This document shows positions 15,074 to 22,197 of a DNA stretch of 35,238 bases, piece after piece. The notes under the pieces were generated by a model that was not told where the DNA came from, did not search any database, and saw nothing but the letters and a program-made list of their open reading frames with translations. The DNA is from a bacterium (lineage in GTDB: Bacteria > UBP6 > UBA1177). The stretch lies in NCBI GenBank assembly GCA_017538365.1, contig JAFYIZ010000043.1:1-35238 (forward strand), read 5' to 3'. A program made the position numbers and the translations under genes. Position 1 is the first letter of the stretch. The number at the start of each line of letters is the position of its first letter.

Positions 15074-18000
15074 ATGGTTTTCAGAGTTGAAGTCGGTTTG
15101 AACGAAGATGTGAAGGACGCTCAGGGTCTGACCTGGAAAAGAAGGATCGAAACAGATCTCGGGATCAAGACGGTCACCGATGTCAAGATGCTCAAAGTTT
15201 ATCTCATCGACTGCGAGGATGTGACTCAGCAGCAGGTCGCAGCGTTTGCATCGGAAGTTCTTGCAGATCCGATAACCGAAGTTTTCGAGACGCGCGAAGT
15301 TCTGGCGGACAACTACTCTTTCGACTGGATAGTAGAAACGGGCTACCTTCCAGGAGTTACCGACAACGAAGGAAAAACGGCGCTCTGGGGACTCAAGACT
15401 TTCCTCGGTCACATCGGTGAAAACGATATGGTCTTCTCCGGCAGAAAGTATCTCATCAGCGGAAAAATCAGCGAAGACGAGATCAAAAAGATAGCGCACG
15501 ACCTTCTTGCCAACGCTGTAATACAACGTTATTCGATCCTCAGCGCAAAACAGTGGGCGAAAGGCCAGAGAATAGGCAATGCCGTTCCGAGAGTCGTCGA
15601 CAAGACCGCTCCGACAGTTGAAAAAATGGCGCTCGACGTTTCCGACGAAGACCTTATGAAGATCTCAAAATCGCGTGTTCTGGCACTCAATATTGATGAA
15701 ATGAAGGCGATACGTGACTATTTCAGGCGTGAAGACGTCATCAAAGAGAGAATTGCTCACGGAATGTCGGCGGAAGCAACAGACTGTGAAGTCGAAGTTT
15801 TCGCGCAGACTTGGAGCGAACACTGCAAACACAAAATTTTCGCGGCAGACATAAAATACGAAGACAAAAACGCAGAGAAAAACGAGGAGATCCACTCTCT
15901 TTACAAATCGTGCATCAAAAAGACGACGATGGATCTCATCGAGAGCAAACCGTGGATAAAATCAGTCTTCGACGACAATGCAGGTATCGTCCAGATCGAT
16001 GACGACACACTTTTCGCAATGAAAGTCGAAACGCACAACTCTCCGAGCGCACTTGACCCGTACGGCGGCGCACTCACCGGTATCGTCGGCGTAAACCGCG
16101 ACATCATCGGCTGCGGAATGGGCGCGAAACCGATACTCAACACCGATGTTTTCTGCTTTGCAAGCCCCTTCTTCCGCGGCGAGATCCCTGAAAAACTCCT
16201 TCATCCGGGAAGAATTTTCCGCGGCGTCCACAGAGGAGTAAAAGACGGCGGTAACGAAAGCGGAATTCCGGTAGTAAACGGCTCCATCTACTTTGATAAC
16301 CGTTATCTCGGCAAACCTCTCGTTTTCTGCGGAACGGGCGGACTCATGCCGATGGAACTCAACGGCAAACCTTCGTGGAAAAAAGAGGCGAAAGCTGGTG
16401 ACCTCATCGTCATGTCGGGCGGCAGAGTAGGAAAGGACGGTATTCACGGTGCGACATTCAGCAGCGAGGAGCTTCACGAGGGAAGCCCTGTCACGGCAGT
16501 TCAGATAGGGGACGCCATCGTTCAGAAAAGAATGTTAGACTTCATTCTCGAAGCGCGCGACAAAGACCTTTTCAACGCTATTACCGATAACGGCGCGGGC
16601 GGACTCAGCTCGAGTGTTGGCGAGATGGCGCAGGATACAGGCGGTGCGAGGGTAAACCTTGAAAAAGTTCCGCTCAAATATCAGGGTCTGCAGCCGTGGG
16701 AGATCTTCATTTCGGAAGCTCAGGAGCGCATGACGATGTCTGTTCCGAAAGAAAAATACGAAGAACTCAAAAAGATCGCAGACATCCACGAGGTCGAGAT
16801 CACTATCGTCGGCGAATACACGAACACCGGTTATCTTGAAATCTACTACAACGATATCAAGGCGGCATACCTCGAAATGGAATTCCTCCACAAAGGAAAC
16901 CCGAAATATCACTTGGAAGCGGTTTGGAATTTCCGCGAAAAACAGCCCGAAAAAGAGTTCATTCCGGCTGAAAAGAGCAACCTCAACCACACTCTGCTCG
17001 ATATGATAGGACGCGTGAACATCGCTTCGAAAGAAGACTGGGTAAGACAATACGACCACGAAGTTCAGGGCAGAAGCGCAGGAAAGCCTTTCTGCGGAGT
17101 AGAGCATGACGGCCCGAGCGATGCAGGCGTTCTCAGAGTTTCTCCGTTCAAGAAAAATGCGATCGTCGTTTCGCACGGAATCAAGCCTTCGTTCAGTGAT
17201 ATCGACTGCTTCCACATGACGGCAAGCGTAATCGATGAGGGCGTCAGAAACGCTGTATGCGTCGGTGCAGACCCTGATTTCATGAGCGGTCTCGACAACT
17301 TCTGCTGGCCTGATCCGATCTACGACGCCGAAAAGAACGACGACGGCAAAATGAAGCTCGCACAGCTTGTCCGCTCCAACAAAGCGCTTTACAAATACTG
17401 CACAGAATACGGTATCCCGCTCATCAGCGGCAAAGACAGCATGCACAACGACTACGGCAGCGGCAAAAACAAAATTTCTATTCCGCCGACACTCCTTTTC
17501 ACGCTGATTTCGAAGATGGACGACGTCGAAAAGATGGTCACGATGGATTTCAAACACGAAAACGACAAAATTTTCCTCATCGGCGAAACGAAAGACGAAC
17601 TCGGCGGCAGCGAATACTACCTCTACCACGGCATAAAGCACGAAGGATTCGTTCCGAAAGTAGATTCGGCGAAATTCATGAAAAGTTACCGCGCCCTGCA
17701 TGAAGCAATGAAACAGGGACTTGTCGCAAGTGCTCACGACCTTTCGGACGGCGGATTTGCGATAGCAGTTGCCGAATCGGCATTCTCCGGCGGCTTCGGC
17801 GCAAAAGTAGACCTCAGGAAAATGATAAAATCGGGCGACGTAACAAGAAACGACACTCTTCTTTTCAGCGAATCGAACGGCCGAATCCTTGTTTCGGTAA
17901 AACCTGAAAATGCCGAAGCATTCAAAAATGCCATGAAAGATTGCGAATGCGCGGAAATCGGTGAAGTAACTTCGGGAACATTCCTCAAAATAAACGGCCT

Positions 18001-18079
18001 TAAGGACGAAAGCGTCGTCGACCTCGATATCGAAGAGCTCAAAAAGAGCTGGAAAGGCCTTATGAACAAGATGCACTAG
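15074..18079 (+). CDS. purL: Phosphoribosylformylglycinamidine synthase, PurS-PurL fusion without glutaminase
   Basis: The enzyme makes formylglycinamidine ribonucleotide from FGAR, ATP and ammonia in purine synthesis. The start follows AGGAGG. The 1001-residue chain opens with PurS-like sequence (about 1-170, apparently two units) where small PurS would normally be separate. The PurL catalytic part follows: WSEHCKHKIF with H250, then ETHNSPSALDPYGGA, a second ATP-type half, and SGKDSMHNDY. It ends at about 1000 residues, so the roughly 250-residue C-terminal glutaminase of long PurL enzymes is absent. A separate PurQ must supply ammonia from elsewhere in the genome. This is the PurSL architecture known in some deltaproteobacterial-type lineages. 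It is 9 bp after the ptsN-like gene. Confidence 0.94.
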   Translation: MVFRVEVGLNEDVKDAQGLTWKRRIETDLGIKTVTDVKMLKVYLIDCEDVTQQQVAAFASEVLADPITEVFETREVLADNYSFDWIVETGYLPGVTDNEGKTALWGLKTFLGHIGENDMVFSGRKYLISGKISEDEIKKIAHDLLANAVIQRYSILSAKQWAKGQRIGNAVPRVVDKTAPTVEKMALDVSDEDLMKISKSRVLALNIDEMKAIRDYFRREDVIKERIAHGMSAEATDCEVEVFAQTWSEHCKHKIFAADIKYEDKNAEKNEEIHSLYKSCIKKTTMDLIESKPWIKSVFDDNAGIVQIDDDTLFAMKVETHNSPSALDPYGGALTGIVGVNRDIIGCGMGAKPILNTDVFCFASPFFRGEIPEKLLHPGRIFRGVHRGVKDGGNESGIPVVNGSIYFDNRYLGKPLVFCGTGGLMPMELNGKPSWKKEAKAGDLIVMSGGRVGKDGIHGATFSSEELHEGSPVTAVQIGDAIVQKRMLDFILEARDKDLFNAITDNGAGGLSSSVGEMAQDTGGARVNLEKVPLKYQGLQPWEIFISEAQERMTMSVPKEKYEELKKIADIHEVEITIVGEYTNTGYLEIYYNDIKAAYLEMEFLHKGNPKYHLEAVWNFREKQPEKEFIPAEKSNLNHTLLDMIGRVNIASKEDWVRQYDHEVQGRSAGKPFCGVEHDGPSDAGVLRVSPFKKNAIVVSHGIKPSFSDIDCFHMTASVIDEGVRNAVCVGADPDFMSGLDNFCWPDPIYDAEKNDDGKMKLAQLVRSNKALYKYCTEYGIPLISGKDSMHNDYGSGKNKISIPPTLLFTLISKMDDVEKMVTMDFKHENDKIFLIGETKDELGGSEYYLYHGIKHEGFVPKVDSAKFMKSYRALHEAMKQGLVASAHDLSDGGFAIAVAESAFSGGFGAKVDLRKMIKSGDVTRNDTLLFSESNGRILVSVKPENAEAFKNAMKDCECAEIGEVTSGTFLKINGLKDESVVDLDIEELKKSWKGLMNKMH

Positions 18080-18748
18080 TCATAAGATCCCGTTTCCCGC
18101 AAAAGAGAAAAATCCGCCGCCTTTTGTAAAAATTATATGATCCAGAAGTTCGATTCCCATCATAAAACCTGCCTCGCGAAGCCGTTTTGTCATGAGTTTG
18201 TCTTCATCGGAGGGCATCATATTTCCTGACGGATGGTTGTGCGCGACGATTATCGAAGCGGCCCGGTCGGTGCATGCGGCGGCGAAAACTTCCCGCGGGT
18301 GGAGCGGTGCATAATTCAAAGTTCCGATAAAAGTGAGATGAACGTTTATAACACGCCTGGAGCCGTCTAAAGTAATCGTCAGAAAATGCTCCTGCTTCTT
18401 TTCGGCGTAGTCTTTTAGAAGCGGCAGCAGATCTTTCGGAGTCTTTATGAGCGGTTTCTCGCTTTCAATGTAAAAGCGTTTCGCAAGTTCGAATGCGGCC
18501 ATGATCTGGCACGCTTTGGATGTGCCGACACCAGGAATTACAGAAAGTTTTCTGATATCAAGAGCTTCGAGCTTCTCATCTTCGAGCAGAGTTTCAATCT
18601 CTTTTGAAATAGTCATCAGCGGATGGTCTTTGCCGCCGCTGCCGAAAATGAGAGCTATAAGTTCTCTGTTTGAAAGTGCCGAAGACCCTTTTAAAATCAG
18701 CTTTTCACGCGGTTTATCCTTTTCGTAAAGATCTTTTATCTGTTTCAT
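18080..18748 (-). CDS. radC: RadC family JAB/MPN domain protein
   Basis: The 222-residue protein has an N-terminal UPF0758/helix-hairpin-helix region (SVIPGVGTSKACQIM, about 69-83) and a C-terminal JAMM metal-binding motif, with H170 and H172 in AHNHPSGN followed by D181. RadC was once linked to recombinational repair, but its molecular activity remains uncertain. The motif suggests a metallo-hydrolase. The TGA stop (18080-18082 on the complement) lies immediately against the TAG of purL with no base between, so the two convergent transcripts have no intergenic terminator. Confidence 0.95.
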   Translation of the reverse strand: MKQIKDLYEKDKPREKLILKGSSALSNRELIALIFGSGGKDHPLMTISKEIETLLEDEKLEALDIRKLSVIPGVGTSKACQIMAAFELAKRFYIESEKPLIKTPKDLLPLLKDYAEKKQEHFLTITLDGSRRVINVHLTFIGTLNYAPLHPREVFAAACTDRAASIIVAHNHPSGNMMPSDEDKLMTKRLREAGFMMGIELLDHIIFTKGGGFFSFAGNGIL

Positions 18749-18766
18749 AATCGCCTCGCATTTAAA

Positions 18767-18794
18767 ACTTAAATTAGAATAGCTTGAAAGTCAA
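18767..18794 (-). promoter_or_regulatory. Weak candidate radC promoter
   Basis: On the minus strand TTGACT (18794-18789) is 16 bp from TTAAGT (18772-18767). The -35 box is good and the -10 box poor. No convincing promoter was found for the divergent phosphatase gene. Confidence 0.3.
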
Positions 18795-18910
18795 GATGAA
18801 ATTTTGTAGTCATTTAAGAAAATTTTTTGGAAAACAGAGTAATAAACTCTTTCTCTTGCTTTCCAATCTAAAATCAGTTAGAAGCGCGCGCAACTATGCA
18901 AGGAGGAAAA

Positions 18911-19567
18911 ATGAAACTCAAATCGGTGATTTTCGATATGGACGGAACGCTGCTCGACACGCTCGACATCATTTCGAGAACAAACAACGAGGTGCTGCAA
19001 AGCCACGGTTTTCCCATACACACAATAGAAGAGTACAAAGGTTTTGTGGGTGACGGAATGAGGATGCTGATGCGCCGCGCCCTTCCGAAAGGTACTTCAG
19101 AAGATGTTGTGAGTGCTCTTCTTCCCGAAGTTTTAGACCTTTACCACGAAAAAGGTGTCGGAACTATCCCGCCGTTTCCTGGAATCAGGGAGACGCTTTC
19201 GGGGCTTGTCGAAAGAGGTGTGAAAATCTCGATCCTCACCAACAAGGAACACAAATATGCGCTGCTCAACGCCGAAACTATCCTCGGAGAGTTCAAGTTT
19301 GACGCGATCCTGGGTGAGCGCGCCGGAAAGCCGCTCAAACCAGCTCCCGACGGCATTTTTGAAATTGCGGAAATCACAAAAGTTCCGCTTTCTCAGACGG
19401 TTTATGTCGGTGACATGAAAGCCGATGTTATGACCGCAAAAAACGCTGGAATCACTTCGGTCGGTTGTCTATGGGGCTTCGGCAGAAAAGAGGATTTAGT
19501 TGCCCTCGGAGCCGACATTCTTATTACTGAACCGAAAGAACTTCTTGAATTGGCTGATAAAAATTAA
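18911..19567 (+). CDS. HAD-superfamily phosphatase, phosphoglycolate phosphatase-like
   Basis: The ATG at 18911 is chosen rather than that at 18896, because AGGAGG at 18900-18905 serves it and the protein then opens MKLKSVIFDMDGTLLDT. The 218 residues carry the HAD motifs: nucleophile D9 and acid D11 in DMDGT, the motif II Thr in ISILTNK, Lys in KPLKPAPDG, and the acidic motif VGDMKADV. A cap domain with FVGDGMRML lies after motif I, as in Gph-type enzymes. Substrate cannot be decided from sequence; phosphoglycolate, pyrophosphate or sugar phosphates are candidates. It stands alone between divergent radC and convergent leuS. Confidence 0.9.
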   Translation: MKLKSVIFDMDGTLLDTLDIISRTNNEVLQSHGFPIHTIEEYKGFVGDGMRMLMRRALPKGTSEDVVSALLPEVLDLYHEKGVGTIPPFPGIRETLSGLVERGVKISILTNKEHKYALLNAETILGEFKFDAILGERAGKPLKPAPDGIFEIAEITKVPLSQTVYVGDMKADVMTAKNAGITSVGCLWGFGRKEDLVALGADILITEPKELLELADKN

Positions 19568-19588
19568 TCAAAGTTTGGCAATGATTCC

Positions 19589-19635
19589 TTCGACAAGCTC
19601 AGGAACCATATCAACCGGTCATTGAGCCTGTCGAA
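19589..19635. repeat. REP-like palindrome between convergent genes
   Basis: TTCGACAAGCTCA at 19589-19601 and TGAGCCTGTCGAA at 19623-19635 are inverted copies with one mismatch, which becomes G-U pairing in minus-strand RNA. Four further partial pairs (AACC with GGT and neighbours) extend the stem inward, leaving a loop of about 9 nt. The core resembles the TTCGACARGCTCA-type dispersed palindromes known from many bacterial genomes. It ends 3 bp before the last codon of leuS and could terminate both converging transcripts. No RAYT transposase is in the window. Confidence 0.7.
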
Positions 19636-19638
19636 ATG

Positions 19639-22185
19639 TTATCCTACCACGTTTACGAGTTTTCCCGGAATGTAGACGACTTTTTTGATTTCGCCCGATT
19701 TGAGGAATTTGGAGTAGTCTTTCGCTCTGACTGCCGCTTCTACTTCAGCCGCAGTGACGTTTGCCGGGAAGTTCATCTTGTCGCGGAGTTTGCCGTTTAC
19801 CTGAACGACGACAAGGATTTCGTCTTTGACTAGAGCGTTTTCATCGACTGTCGGGAACGGAGTTTCGGTGACTGCCTTCATTCCGCAGATTTCGGCGAGT
19901 TCTTCGGTGATATGCGGCGCAAACGGGTTGAGAAGAAGGATTATCGAGCGCAGAGCCTGAGCCAAAACTGCTTTTTCGTTATCGGTTTCGGGTTTCAGTT
20001 TGTAAGCCGCGTTTACGAGTTCCATGATTGCGCTGATAGCGGTATTGAAGTGGAATCTTTCGATCTCGTCGCCGACTTTCTTGATTGTTTCGTGCGTTTT
20101 CGCCCAGAGATCCTTGCCGTTTCCCTCAGCGTTTTCCGGATCAGCAAAGTTTCTGATAAGCTCTTCGTTTGCGGTGACGATGTTCCAGATCCTTGAGAGG
20201 AATCTGCTGCAGCCTTCGACACCTTCTTCAGACCATTCGAGGTCTTTTTCCGGCGGAGCTGCGAAGAGGACGAAAAGTCTTGCGGTGTCGGCACCGTATT
20301 TGTCGATGAGAACGAGCGGATCAACGACGTTTTTCTTCGATTTGCTCATCTTTTCGACTCTGCCGACATTTACAGGAGAATCATCGGAAATAGTGTAGTA
20401 TTTGCCGTCTTTCTTGTAAACTTCATCAGGGTATAAGTATCCGGAATCATTGGAGTAAGATTCCATGCAGACCATGCCCTGCGTAAGAAGGTTCTTAACC
20501 GGCTCACGGAATCCGATATAGCCCAAATCTGCTAACACTTTCGTGAAGAAACGTGTGTAGAGCAGGTGCATTACGGCGTGTTCGACTCCGCCGATATACT
20601 GGTCAACAGGCATCGCGTGGTCGACTTCCTTGCGTGAGAAGGGTTCTTTCTCGCTTCTCGGATCGCAGTATTTGATGTGATACCACGAACTTTCGACGAA
20701 TGTATCCATCGTGTCGGTCTCTCTCGTCGCCTTGCCGCCGCAGCACGGGCAGGTCGTCTCGTAAAACTCGGGCATATCCTTGAGCGGGCTTGTAACGCCG
20801 GTAAATTCGACGTTTTCGGGAAGTCTGACGGGAAGGTTTTCGAGTTTTTCGGGAACTGTTCCGCATTTCGGGCAGTTTATCATCGGGATCGGTGCGCCCC
20901 AGTATCTCTGACGGCTGATGCCCCAGTCGCGAAGACGATAGTTTATGCCGATTCTGCCGCATCCAGCCTTGATGACGTGGTCACTGATAACTTTTTTTGC
21001 TTCGATCGAATCGATTCCGTCGAACATTCCGCTGTTTACAAGGACGCCGGGCTCGGTGTAAGCCTCGGTAAGCGGTAGTTCAAGGTCTCTGTCCTTCGGT
21101 TTGATGACGACTTTGACGGGAAGATCATATTTTTTGGCAAAGTCAAAATCACGCTGGTCGTGTGCCGGAACCGCCATTACGATTCCTGTTCCGTAGCCGG
21201 CAAGAACGAAGTTGGCGAAGTAAAGCGGAACTTTCTCGCCGGTGAGCGGATGGATCAGATATTTGCCTGTGAAAAAACCCTTCTTTTCGTAATTTTCATC
21301 GCGTGTTTCAAGGTGCAGACGTTTGACCTCATCGATAAATGCCTGCATCTCGGCGCGGTTGGGGGCTTCCTCAAGAAATTTCGCCGTAAACTCGTGTTCG
21401 ACCGCCATGCTGACGAAGGTTACGCCCATGAGCGTGTCGGGACGGGTCGTAAAGACAGTCGCAGTTTCGTCGCTGTCAGCAAATTTGAAATCAACGTAGG
21501 TTCCGACACTTCTTCCGATCCAGTTGCGCTGCATCTCTTTTACGTTGTCGGGCCAGCCTTTGAGCTCGTCGAGACAGTCGAGAAGTTCCTGCGCATAATT
21601 CGTGATTTTGAAGTACCACTGTTCGATTTTGCGTTTTTCGACCTGGCAGCCGTGCCTCCAGCAGACGCCGTTTTCAACCTGCTCGTTGGCAAGAACGGTG
21701 TTGCATTTTGGGCACCAGTTTACTTCGTTGTTCTTTTTGTAAACCAAGCCGCGGTTGAACATTTCGATGAAAAATCTCTGTTCCCAGCGGTAGTAGTCAG
21801 CCTTGCAGGTTGCGACTTCGCGGTTCCAGTCGTAGCTGAAACCGAGCTGGAAGAAGCGTTCGCGCATGTTGTCGATGTTTGCGTAAGTCCATTTTGCCGG
21901 CGGAATCTTGTTTTCGATCGCAGCATTTTCAGCGGGAAGGCCGAACGAGTCCCAGCCGATCGGATGAAGGACGTTGAAGCCTTTGCGGAAGTAGTAACGC
22001 GCAATTACATCGCCTATCGAATAGTTTCTGACATGCCCCATGTGGAGTCTGCCTGAGGGGTAGGGGAACATTTCAAGCATGTAGTATTTAGGACGCGGAT
22101 CAGACGAGCCTTTGTATTCGAAAACGCCCGATTCTCTCCACTTTTTCTGCCATTTAGGCTCTATTTTCTTGTGTTCGTAAAGCAT
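19639..22185 (-). CDS. leuS: Leucine--tRNA ligase
   Basis: The class I synthetase charges tRNA-Leu. Its ATG at 22185 follows TTGGAGGT. The 848-residue product has the HIGH signature as HMGH at 48-51, after MFPYPSG, and KMSKS at 612-616. It also has zinc-type cysteines in WCPKCNTVLANEQ and in the later NCPKCG and CPCCGG region, and an editing insertion with TTRPDTLMGVTFV. The C-terminus has the expected anticodon-binding region ending in KVVYIPGKLVNVVG. It lies 12 bp downstream of the TPR gene, so it probably depends on that gene's promoter. No T-box leader is seen. Confidence 0.98.
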   Translation of the reverse strand: MLYEHKKIEPKWQKKWRESGVFEYKGSSDPRPKYYMLEMFPYPSGRLHMGHVRNYSIGDVIARYYFRKGFNVLHPIGWDSFGLPAENAAIENKIPPAKWTYANIDNMRERFFQLGFSYDWNREVATCKADYYRWEQRFFIEMFNRGLVYKKNNEVNWCPKCNTVLANEQVENGVCWRHGCQVEKRKIEQWYFKITNYAQELLDCLDELKGWPDNVKEMQRNWIGRSVGTYVDFKFADSDETATVFTTRPDTLMGVTFVSMAVEHEFTAKFLEEAPNRAEMQAFIDEVKRLHLETRDENYEKKGFFTGKYLIHPLTGEKVPLYFANFVLAGYGTGIVMAVPAHDQRDFDFAKKYDLPVKVVIKPKDRDLELPLTEAYTEPGVLVNSGMFDGIDSIEAKKVISDHVIKAGCGRIGINYRLRDWGISRQRYWGAPIPMINCPKCGTVPEKLENLPVRLPENVEFTGVTSPLKDMPEFYETTCPCCGGKATRETDTMDTFVESSWYHIKYCDPRSEKEPFSRKEVDHAMPVDQYIGGVEHAVMHLLYTRFFTKVLADLGYIGFREPVKNLLTQGMVCMESYSNDSGYLYPDEVYKKDGKYYTISDDSPVNVGRVEKMSKSKKNVVDPLVLIDKYGADTARLFVLFAAPPEKDLEWSEEGVEGCSRFLSRIWNIVTANEELIRNFADPENAEGNGKDLWAKTHETIKKVGDEIERFHFNTAISAIMELVNAAYKLKPETDNEKAVLAQALRSIILLLNPFAPHITEELAEICGMKAVTETPFPTVDENALVKDEILVVVQVNGKLRDKMNFPANVTAAEVEAAVRAKDYSKFLKSGEIKKVVYIPGKLVNVVG

Positions 22186-22197
22186 GATACCTCCAAA

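Noticed and set aside
16535-18076. 513-codon open frame antisense to purL
   Set aside because: It shadows a strongly conserved gene, and its composition is that of antisense codons with many Phe, Val and Cys.
22186-22197. Leucine T-box leader before leuS
   Set aside because: Only 12 bp separate leuS from the upstream gene, so no T-box can fit.
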